Assembly: GCA_021781475.1 (NCBI GenBank)
Contig: JAJXWT010000001.1
Span: forward strand, 81,161 to 116,100
DNA length: 34,940 nucleotides
Source of the DNA: a bacterium
GTDB lineage: Bacteria > Patescibacteriota > Saccharimonadia > Saccharimonadales > Saccharimonadaceae
Reading direction: 5' to 3'
Shown here: positions 7,321 to 14,162 of the stretch, in pieces
Layout: the number at the start of each line of letters is the position of its first letter
Numbering within the stretch: the stretch's first letter is position 1
The notes under the pieces: generated by a model
The model's database searches: none
Seen by the model: only the letters and a program-made list of their open reading frames with translations
Told to the model about the DNA's origin: nothing
Translations under genes and position numbers: made by a program

Positions 7321-9057
7321 GTGGAATATATAAAAGGCAAACGAACTCGATTGCTCGCCGGCTTTGTGATGGCAGCCATGGCGGTGTTTTTCGTGCGTCT
7401 TTTTTATATCCAAATTATTCAACACAATTATTATACGGCACAGGCAGATAGTGAATATATTAAGCAGTTTACCTTACATGCTCAGCGTGGTGAGATATAT
7501 GCGCTTGAAGGCGACCAACCGGTACCTTTAGTGATGAATGAAACGGTATACACCGTGTGGGCCGACCCAACAGTGGTAACCGACAAGCAAAAAGTCGTTG
7601 ATGTGATTAATAAAGTCGCCGGCGGCAACACGCAGCCAAATTTTGCGCAGCTCCTAGATGTAAAAAACTCACGCTACCAAGTGCTCGCGACAAAAGTGAC
7701 AAGGGCGCAAGCGGAAATGATAAAAAAGGAAAATCTGGCAGGGGTAGGCTTTGACGCAGTGACGCAGCGCGTGTACCCAGAAGGTCAGCTCGCAAGCCAA
7801 GTTTTGGGTTTTGTAAACAGCAACGGTGACGGACAGTATGGTTTTGAGCAATATAACAACAGTATGCTCAAAGGCAAAGATGGCATGCTAAAAACCGTGA
7901 CCGATATCCGCAACGTGCCACTGACAATCGGCAATGACAACATTAAAACGCCGGCGGTGAATGGCAAAAACGCCGTCCTTACGATTGACCGCGATATACA
8001 GGCTAAGGTGGAACAGGTACTCGCGCAGGGTGCCGCACGCACGCACGCCAAGCAGGTCAGCGCTATTGTGGTGGATCCTAACAACGGCCATGTGCTTGCG
8101 ATGGCCAATATGCCGACGTACGACCCAAACAAAATGAGCAGCGTGACCGATATATCAGTGTTTAATAACGATACGATTAGTAAACCGTACGAGGTTGGTT
8201 CCGTTGCAAAAACACTCACCATGGGCATGGGTATCAACGAAGGCGTCATGACGCCACAGAGCACCTATGACAATTTAGGGTACATTGTGGTAGACGGCAT
8301 TCGGATTAATAACGCTGATCAAACGCGCCTGCTGGGGCGGATTACGATGCAAGATGTTTTAGACTGGTCGCTCAACAGTGGCGTGGTCACAATGACAGAG
8401 TGGCTTGGTGGCGGGTCAATCAACCTAAAGGCACGCAACACGATGTACGAGTATTTCCACAATCGCTACCACCTAGGGCAGCTTACGGGTATTCAGCTGG
8501 CCGGTGAGACGCCAGGCACTATTATCCCACCGACCGATGTACAGGGTAACTCAATACGTTATAGCAATATGGCCTTTGGGCAGGGGATGAGCCTTACAAT
8601 GGTCCAAACTGCGGCGGCATTCAGCTCGGTTATTAACGGCGGCACTTACTACAAGCCGACTATTCTTGCTGGGTTTATGAATAATGGTACCTACGACCCG
8701 TTGCCGGTAAAACCCGAGGACACCAACGTGATTAGCGCACAGGCCTCACAGCAAATGCGAGCAATGATTCACCATGCTCACTACGCCACGTGGCGTCCCA
8801 ACGACCCCGCCGGCTACTACATTGGCGGCAAAACTGGTACCTCACAGACAATCGACCCAAAAACAGGTAAGTACCGCAACACCGATACAATTGGTACTTA
8901 CCTAGGTTTTGGCGGTAACGACCCGAATAAGCCGGCCTACGTAATAATGACAACACTCGCCGGCGGCGGTAACTTTGGCGGGGGTGACGCCAAGGTCATG
9001 TTTAACCAAATATCAGATTGGATGCTTGGCTACTTGAAGCTCCCGCCGAAAGGATAG
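7321..9057 (+). CDS. ftsI: Division transpeptidase, class B PBP (FtsI/PBP2-like)
   Basis: A 578-aa class B penicillin-binding protein that cross-links septal peptidoglycan. A transmembrane anchor lies at about 11-30. The PBP dimerisation region starts with AQRGEIY (54-60). The transpeptidase domain holds SVAK (S294, K297), SLN (S350-N352) and KTG (K504-G506). Start is GTG, 2 nt after ftsL, so coupling is likely. No PASTA domains follow. The product is outside the membrane and a beta-lactam target. FtsI is favoured over an elongation PBP because of its place in the dcw cluster beside ftsL and ftsW. Confidence 0.93.
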   Translation: MEYIKGKRTRLLAGFVMAAMAVFFVRLFYIQIIQHNYYTAQADSEYIKQFTLHAQRGEIYALEGDQPVPLVMNETVYTVWADPTVVTDKQKVVDVINKVAGGNTQPNFAQLLDVKNSRYQVLATKVTRAQAEMIKKENLAGVGFDAVTQRVYPEGQLASQVLGFVNSNGDGQYGFEQYNNSMLKGKDGMLKTVTDIRNVPLTIGNDNIKTPAVNGKNAVLTIDRDIQAKVEQVLAQGAARTHAKQVSAIVVDPNNGHVLAMANMPTYDPNKMSSVTDISVFNNDTISKPYEVGSVAKTLTMGMGINEGVMTPQSTYDNLGYIVVDGIRINNADQTRLLGRITMQDVLDWSLNSGVVTMTEWLGGGSINLKARNTMYEYFHNRYHLGQLTGIQLAGETPGTIIPPTDVQGNSIRYSNMAFGQGMSLTMVQTAAAFSSVINGGTYYKPTILAGFMNNGTYDPLPVKPEDTNVISAQASQQMRAMIHHAHYATWRPNDPAGYYIGGKTGTSQTIDPKTGKYRNTDTIGTYLGFGGNDPNKPAYVIMTTLAGGGNFGGGDAKVMFNQISDWMLGYLKLPPKG

Positions 9058-9069
9058 ATAATACATATT

Positions 9070-10101
9070 ATGAAATTGCATACGTTTACAGGCGAAATGA
9101 GTTCAATGTTTGTGCTTTCGGTAGCGGCCTTCCTTATTGCGATGCTCCTGACCCCTATTTATACAACCATTGCCTACAAATATAAGTTTTGGAAAAAACA
9201 GCGCAGCACAAGTACCACTGGCGAAAAGCTAGAGGTGTTTACAAAGCTCCACGCGCAAAAGTTTACCCGGCACATCCCGACCATGGCAGGGGTGGTTGGG
9301 ATTGTTTCAATCGGCGTTGTCACAGTTACAACAAACTTGGACCGAGCTCAAACGTGGCTTCCGCTTGCTTCACTAGTCGGTGGGGGTATTGTTGGCATGA
9401 TTGATGACATTATTAACATTCGGAGCAACGGTGGTGGGGTGGCGGGGCTACGCAGTAGCGTAAAATTTGCCATGATTACCGCCCTTGGGCTAGTGCTGGG
9501 TTGGTTCTTTTACATAAAGCTTGGCTACAACGCAATCCATATTCCGTTTGCCGGTGATTGGTTTGTGGGGTGGTGGATTATACCGATTTTCGCGTTCGCG
9601 GTTGTTGCAACGGGTAATGCGGTCAATATAAGCGATGGGCTCGATGGCCTAGCCGGTGGGCTGCTTGTTATTAGCTTTACCGTGTTTGGCGTGATTGCGC
9701 TTTTGCAGGGCCATACAAGCCTTGCGGGTTTTTGCTTTACCGTAGTTGGCGCACTGCTGGCTTATCTGTGGTTTAATATTTACCCCGCGCGTTTTTTTAT
9801 GGGTGATGTTGGGAGCTTTGCGCTTGGCACGACGCTTGGCGTAGTGGCAATGCTAACAAACACCCTGTTTTTGCTACCGATTATTGGCATCTTGTTTGTG
9901 GTCGAGGCGGGTTCGAGCCTTGTCCAGATTGTAAGCAAGCGACTGTTCCACCGTAAGGTATTTATTAGCGCGCCAATCCACCAGCACCTTGAAGCAACGG
10001 GGTGGCCCGAAGCAAAAGTGACAATGCGCTTTTGGGTAATTGCCTGCGTCGCCGGTTTTATTGGCTTGCTCTTGGCATTGGCGGGGGGTCACATTGCGTA
10101 G
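9070..10101 (+). CDS. mraY: Phospho-N-acetylmuramoyl-pentapeptide-transferase
   Basis: A 343-aa polytopic enzyme with about ten transmembrane helices. It transfers phospho-MurNAc-pentapeptide from UDP to undecaprenyl phosphate, making lipid I. Diagnostic sites are the DD pair in GMIDDI (D112, D113), NISDGLDGLAGG (186-197), FFMGD (242-246) and HQHLE (304-308) with the downstream GWPEAKVTMRFW. Length is close to the family norm. An 83-residue-scale cytoplasmic loop near residue 40-70 is rich in Lys, Thr and Ser. It lies between the transpeptidase and ftsW and overlaps the latter. Confidence 0.96.
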   Translation: MKLHTFTGEMSSMFVLSVAAFLIAMLLTPIYTTIAYKYKFWKKQRSTSTTGEKLEVFTKLHAQKFTRHIPTMAGVVGIVSIGVVTVTTNLDRAQTWLPLASLVGGGIVGMIDDIINIRSNGGGVAGLRSSVKFAMITALGLVLGWFFYIKLGYNAIHIPFAGDWFVGWWIIPIFAFAVVATGNAVNISDGLDGLAGGLLVISFTVFGVIALLQGHTSLAGFCFTVVGALLAYLWFNIYPARFFMGDVGSFALGTTLGVVAMLTNTLFLLPIIGILFVVEAGSSLVQIVSKRLFHRKVFISAPIHQHLEATGWPEAKVTMRFWVIACVAGFIGLLLALAGGHIA

Positions 10102-11398
10102 CCGGCGACACGCATCCAGCGCGGTCGATACGGGCACGATAGCTCAACGCGCTCACCGGCCCGACTATCAGATTGTTCTATACATTGGTTTATTAATGTT
10201 GATTGGTCTTATTGTCATGTACGCCATTGGTCCGCAGCGCGCCAATGTGATGAATAATGCCTATGGAACAAACTTTTACACCGATACGTATTTTGCGGTC
10301 AAGCAAGTAACAAGCTTGGTGCTGGCCATGGGGGCGTTTGTTCTTGCTGCTAAAATACCGTTTGGATGGTTCACAAAACACGCCGGCAAGTTCTTGGCTA
10401 TTGGCCTGGCATTGTGCGCGGCATTATTTTTGTTTGGTAATGTGCTAAAAATTAACGCCATTGCCACGAATACGCTGGGCGCGTATCGTTGGTTTAACTT
10501 GGGTGCCCTGGGGAGTTTTCAGCCGGCGGAGTTTTTGAAGTTTGGTTTGTTGCTGTATCTTGCGGTATTTTTGAGCAAGCGCGCGAGCCAGGGTTTGTTA
10601 AACAACACGGAAAAAACAATTACACCGGTTGTGGTGATTTCGCTGATTTCACTGTTGTTTGTGGTGATTTTGCAAAATGACCTTGGTACGGGCATTACTG
10701 TTGGTAGCATTGTCGCGACGATTTTGATGGTGAGTGGGATCGATCGAAAAACAGGTGTAAAACTTTTGGTGGCTGTGTTAATTTTGGGTATTGTCGCAAT
10801 TGCGGCGGCGCCACACCGGCGGGATCGCATTATCACGTTCTTTAGCGGTAGTGGAAAAAGTTCGGCCAATGCAACGAGTAACGATTACCAGATTCATAAC
10901 GCCATGATTGCCCTGGGGTCGGGGGGCGCTTTTGGGCTTGGTGTTGGCAATAGTATCCAGGCGTCGGGGTATTTGCCAGAGGCAATCAACGACTCAGTGT
11001 TCGCGATCATTGGCGAAATGTTCGGGTTTGTCGGCGTGAGTGTGATATTGGTGATTTTTGCAGCGCTCCTTATGCGATTACTGCGCATAGCGGACCGCGC
11101 ACCCGATATGACGGCACGGCTTGTCGTTGCAGGTGTCTTTGGGTGGCTTGCTGCCCACGTGATACTGAATGTGGCGTCTATGATTGGTGTTGTACCGCTC
11201 ACGGGCATTACGCTGCCATTGCTTAGTTTTGGCGGTACCAGTATGTTGTTTGTAACGGGCGCCATGGGGCTTGCATTCCAACTTTCCAAATACACCACCC
11301 ATTCGGTTAACGTAAATCAGGGAGGCTCAGCGCATGAAAATATTGGCGGCCGGCGGGGGATCGGGCGGACACGTGTCGCCGGTCGTCGCGCTATTTAA
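10094..11398 (+). CDS. ftsW: Lipid II polymerase/division SEDS protein FtsW
   Basis: A SEDS-family glycosyltransferase of about 434 aa with ten transmembrane segments. Visible family motifs are YRWFNLGALGSFQPAEFLKF, the large extracytoplasmic loop, GSGGAFGLGVGNSIQASGYL, PEAINDSVFAIIGEMFGF and the end GITLPLLSFGGTSMLF. The chosen start is TTG 10094 with GGGGGG five bases upstream. It overlaps the mraY stop by 8 nt. The open frame extends 5' into mraY without a better start. The C-terminus runs 65 nt into murG, giving a basic tail (GGRRGIGRTRVAGRRAI). FtsW rather than RodA is inferred from the dcw location. Confidence 0.92.
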   Translation: MRSRRHASSAVDTGTIAQRAHRPDYQIVLYIGLLMLIGLIVMYAIGPQRANVMNNAYGTNFYTDTYFAVKQVTSLVLAMGAFVLAAKIPFGWFTKHAGKFLAIGLALCAALFLFGNVLKINAIATNTLGAYRWFNLGALGSFQPAEFLKFGLLLYLAVFLSKRASQGLLNNTEKTITPVVVISLISLLFVVILQNDLGTGITVGSIVATILMVSGIDRKTGVKLLVAVLILGIVAIAAAPHRRDRIITFFSGSGKSSANATSNDYQIHNAMIALGSGGAFGLGVGNSIQASGYLPEAINDSVFAIIGEMFGFVGVSVILVIFAALLMRLLRIADRAPDMTARLVVAGVFGWLAAHVILNVASMIGVVPLTGITLPLLSFGGTSMLFVTGAMGLAFQLSKYTTHSVNVNQGGSAHENIGGRRGIGRTRVAGRRAI

Positions 11399-12479
11399 TG
11401 AGCTAGCGGTTCACGATAAGCACCTAGACGCGGTATTTGTGTGCGATAGGGCGTTTGAAACGCAGTCGCACGGGTTAATGCAGGCGGTGAGCGTTCCTGT
11501 GGCGGTGCGGGTAATCCACAGCGGAAAACTCCGTCGCTATGCGCACCTTTCGGCTTTTCAGCATTTGTTGGTGCGTGGTCTTGTGTGGAACAACTTTAAA
11601 GATCTATTTAAAATATTTGCGGGCTTTTTTGAAAGCGTGCGCCTGATGCGGCGTTTTAATCCCGACGTCGTATTCACGAAAGGCGGGTTTGTATGTTTGC
11701 CGGTTGGCTATGCGGCACATGTGCTGCGTATTCCGCTGGTTATTCACGATTCAGATACTCGCCCGGGGCTGACAAACCGCATCCTTGCTCGTTGGGCGAA
11801 TGTCGTTGCCACTGGGTCACCGCTCGAAAACTACCATTACCCAGCAGCAAAAAGCCATTATGTAGGTGTACCAATCAGCCCACGGTTTCGCCCCAAGACA
11901 CCACCGCAACAGGCGGCATATAAACAAAAACTTGGTTTTAACCCAGACAAGTTGCTTGTTGTAGCGGTTGGTGGCGGGCTTGGCGCTGTAAGCATTAACA
12001 CTGCCATGAACCACGCCGCGCCGGCGCTTATTGAACAGGGGATTGGCGCGTTTTTGGTGGCGGGTAAGGCGCATTACGATGAGGCGCTGCAGGCTGCCCC
12101 AAAATCGGAGCTCTACAAGGTAGCGCCTTTTGTGTTCGAACGAATGGACGAAGTGCTGGGTGCTGCCGATATTGTGGTAACACGGGGGAGCGCAACTTTT
12201 TTGCAAGAACTGGCAGGTCTTGGTGTGGCAGCCATTATTGTGCCTGCACATCAATTGGGTGACCAAATTAAAAATGCAAAAGTTTTTCACGAAGCCCAGG
12301 CGGCCTTGGTGGTGCAGAACGAAGGGATCGAACAAGACAATCGCCTTGAGCAGGCTATCATAACGCTTGCTGATGACCCTATGATGCGCAGGGAACTAGG
12401 GGAGCGCCTGCACGCGTTTGCAAAACCCAAGGCGGCACAGCAACTTGCAACACTAATAATGACGGCGGCAAAGCGCTAG
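11334..12479 (+). CDS. murG: Lipid II synthase MurG
   Basis: A 381-aa GT-B glycosyltransferase that adds GlcNAc from UDP-GlcNAc to lipid I at the inner face of the membrane. The N-terminal glycine loop GGGSGGH (7-13) is followed by FTKGGFVCLPVGYAAHVLRIP and HDSDTRPGLTNR. The C-terminal domain has VAVGGGLGAVSIN and the UDP-binding TRGSATFLQELAGLG. A perfect GGAGG (11321-11325) precedes the ATG by eight bases, inside the ftsW frame. Family length is about 360, so it is full length. No murC or murB follows. Confidence 0.95.
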   Translation: MKILAAGGGSGGHVSPVVALFNELAVHDKHLDAVFVCDRAFETQSHGLMQAVSVPVAVRVIHSGKLRRYAHLSAFQHLLVRGLVWNNFKDLFKIFAGFFESVRLMRRFNPDVVFTKGGFVCLPVGYAAHVLRIPLVIHDSDTRPGLTNRILARWANVVATGSPLENYHYPAAKSHYVGVPISPRFRPKTPPQQAAYKQKLGFNPDKLLVVAVGGGLGAVSINTAMNHAAPALIEQGIGAFLVAGKAHYDEALQAAPKSELYKVAPFVFERMDEVLGAADIVVTRGSATFLQELAGLGVAAIIVPAHQLGDQIKNAKVFHEAQAALVVQNEGIEQDNRLEQAIITLADDPMMRRELGERLHAFAKPKAAQQLATLIMTAAKR

Positions 12480-12481
12480 TG

Positions 12482-12487
12482 TATACT
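12482..12487 (+). promoter_or_regulatory. -10 element for a leaderless ftsQ transcript
   Basis: TATACT ends eight bases before the ATG at 12496, overlapping the region just after the murG stop. A weak -35 (ATGACG) is 17 nt upstream. No Shine-Dalgarno is present. Confidence 0.5.
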
Positions 12488-12495
12488 TAGAACAA

Positions 12496-13452
12496 ATGGG
12501 CTTACTACCAAAAAAATCATTGCCGATGCCACACCGGCGTTTGCCTGCTGGTGGCCAGGGTAGGGGGGGTACTCCCCTGCCTAAAGATGACACCCCACCC
12601 CGGCGTTCACCGTTCCAGCGGAATCGTACGCTTGTCGGTAGCCTATCTTCGAATGTGTCCAGTGTGAACGAGCATGGCGCAGAACTACGGTCGCCGCGCG
12701 TGCACGCGCACCACCTGCGGCGGCATAGGCGGCATGCGGGGGCTGCGCTGCTTGCGGTGTTGGCCGTATGTGCGGGGATTACATATTTGATGTATGAATC
12801 GATTATAACCGTGGCGGTAACGACCGACGCCCCGGGTGCGGTGAACAGTAGTATATACGAATCGGCGATCCACGATTACCTGGTAGCTAATCCACTGCAG
12901 CGGTTCCGGTTTAGCTTGAACGTCAATACCCTTACAACCTATTTGCAGGCGCACGGTTACCCCGAAGTTCGTTCGATTGACAGCACGGTGCCCTACGATG
13001 GGATTGGCCGCGCCACGGTGCATATTGCGTTCCGTACGCCCGCTGTTATGTGGCATACTGGAACGTCTACGATGTACGTCGATTCTAAGGGCAACGCATT
13101 TGCGCGTAACTACTATCAGCAGCCGTCTATCGAAGTAGTTGATCAGACTGGAATACCGGCAACCGGCAACCAGGTACTGGTCAGTAACCTGCTGCTGAGC
13201 TTTATTGGTCAAGTGGTGGGACGCATGAGCGAGAATGGCTTTACAGTGACACAGGTGATTTTACCCGCCAATACAACCCACGAAGTACAGGTGTCGCTCC
13301 AGGGCGTTGCCTACCCGATAAAGTTAAGCATTGACCGACCAGTGGGGGAGCAGGCCGAAGACGCCGCACGGGCTATCCGATACCTTGCGAGTAAGGGGAT
13401 AGGCGCGCAATATCTAGACGTACGGGTGAGCGGCGAGGCATTCTATAAATAA
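12496..13452 (+). CDS. ftsQ: FtsQ/DivIB-like division protein
   Basis: A 318-aa bitopic protein. The long cytoplasmic N-terminus (1-80) is rich in Pro, Arg, Gly and His. One transmembrane helix lies at about 81-100, and then a POTRA-like region (about 105-170) and an FtsQ beta domain with TPAVMWHTGTSTMYVDSKGNAF. FtsQ links FtsL/FtsB to the division machinery. The identity rests on architecture and on being last in the dcw cluster; direct sequence similarity is low. The gene appears leaderless, with TATACT eight bases before the ATG. ftsA and ftsZ do not follow in this window. Confidence 0.8.
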   Translation: MGLLPKKSLPMPHRRLPAGGQGRGGTPLPKDDTPPRRSPFQRNRTLVGSLSSNVSSVNEHGAELRSPRVHAHHLRRHRRHAGAALLAVLAVCAGITYLMYESIITVAVTTDAPGAVNSSIYESAIHDYLVANPLQRFRFSLNVNTLTTYLQAHGYPEVRSIDSTVPYDGIGRATVHIAFRTPAVMWHTGTSTMYVDSKGNAFARNYYQQPSIEVVDQTGIPATGNQVLVSNLLLSFIGQVVGRMSENGFTVTQVILPANTTHEVQVSLQGVAYPIKLSIDRPVGEQAEDAARAIRYLASKGIGAQYLDVRVSGEAFYK

Positions 13453-13756
13453 GGGGAGTGTGCAACCAAAAAGGGCAGTGCCCCCCTGTTCTGCTGTAAA
13501 ACGTTCTAAATATGTTCTACCTTTAAAATAAATATATAAAACTATATAAGGCAGGGGAATGCAATAATTGTCAAATATACCAAAAATAAGGTAGGGGAAT
13601 ATAAAAAATAAAAAAAGTCAAACCGTGTACGTAACTGTGGAAAACGTTTGATGGTTGTGGCCGCACGAGCGAGCCACGTATACAAAAATGACAACGAGCT
13701 GAAAAAGTAAACTACCATACTTGTATAACAAAAATAAAACACCGTGAACACATACA
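13453..13756. other. AT-rich gene-free spacer downstream of ftsQ
   Basis: No supported gene is present. The stretch is strongly AT-rich and contains a 13-nt near-repeat (13548-13600) and the first of two GTTCT-N6-GTTCT elements (13503-13518). A minus-strand 71-codon ORF here (13542-13757) has no Shine-Dalgarno and a composition expected of translated AT-rich DNA, so it was not called. The remaining gene-free part up to 14162 holds a candidate RNA and several small palindromes. Confidence 0.6.
13548..13600 (+). repeat. Direct repeat AAGGYAGGGGAAT, two copies
   Basis: AAGGCAGGGGAAT (13548-13560) and AAGGTAGGGGAAT (13588-13600) are 40 nt apart with one difference. They stand out from the AT-rich background by their G-run. 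Confidence 0.5.
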
Positions 13757-13873
13757 CAAAAAATGGTACCCCCCGCTGAGGGGGTTATTTGGTGCTATTA
13801 GCACTCTTTGGGGATGGATGCTTATTCAACTTTGGCTACTATTGCCAATGTCGCAAAAGGTATATTGTGCGAC
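13757..13873 (-). ncRNA. Candidate small structured RNA, about 117 nt
   Basis: Read on the minus strand, four hairpins follow one another: GTCGCA/TGCGAC (13850-13873), TTGGC/GCCAA (13832-13848), GTGCT/AGCAC (13792-13804) and a final ACCCCC/GGGGGT stem (13768-13785), then a T6 run. A promoter TTGATA-18-TATAGA (13880-13909) lies immediately upstream. It contains no sizeable ORF. Alternatively these could be 3' UTR structures of the ATPase gene ending at 14163, or hairpins acting on plus-strand transcripts. The identity with any known RNA family is not apparent. Confidence 0.4.
13768..13785 (-). terminator. Terminator hairpin in the convergent spacer
   Basis: The stem ACCCCC/GGGGGT is followed on the minus strand by ACCATTTTTTG, giving a U-run four bases after the stem. 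On plus the tail is TATTTGG, so it may also work weakly for the dcw transcript. Confidence 0.6.
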
Positions 13874-13879
13874 GTTAAG

Positions 13880-13909
13880 TCTATATTTAAATTATGGTTC
13901 ACCTATCAA
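13880..13909 (-). promoter_or_regulatory. Possible promoter for the candidate small RNA
   Basis: TTGATA (13904-13909 on the minus strand) and TATAGA (13880-13885) are 18 nt apart. The match is moderate. Confidence 0.35.
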
Positions 13910-14162
13910 CCTGTAGTTTACTTTTTTGCTGTGTTTTAAATGTAATTACGTAAAGTCCCCCGTTGTGTATCGCCCGGGTGCCCCGAAGCTTGGCGTGCCA
14001 TATATATGGCTTACTTTTGGCTGTACGCCTTGGCGTTAAGCGATGAATATTTGGTATATTGCGCGCACCACCAGGCTGTATGTGCGCCGCGTTAATGTTC
14101 TAAAAATGTTCTTACTATTCGGGCTAATTGCCTGTATATGGGCGAAGGCCCCACAAAAAGGC

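Larger units (their letters stand above)
13503..14115. repeat. Two copies of a GTTCT-N6-GTTCT element
   Basis: GTTCTAAATATGTTCTAC occurs at 13503-13520 and GTTCTAAAAATGTTCTTAC at 14097-14115. Each holds two GTTCT half-sites in direct orientation, 11 nt apart. They lie near the two ends of the convergent spacer. They look like paired binding sites but are not the inverted GAAC/GTTC arrangement of Gram-positive SOS boxes. Confidence 0.5.

Noticed and set aside
13520-13760. Replication origin candidate (AT-rich, TGTGGAAAA and short repeats)
   Set aside because: No DnaA-box cluster (TTATCCACA) and no dnaA or dnaN in the window.
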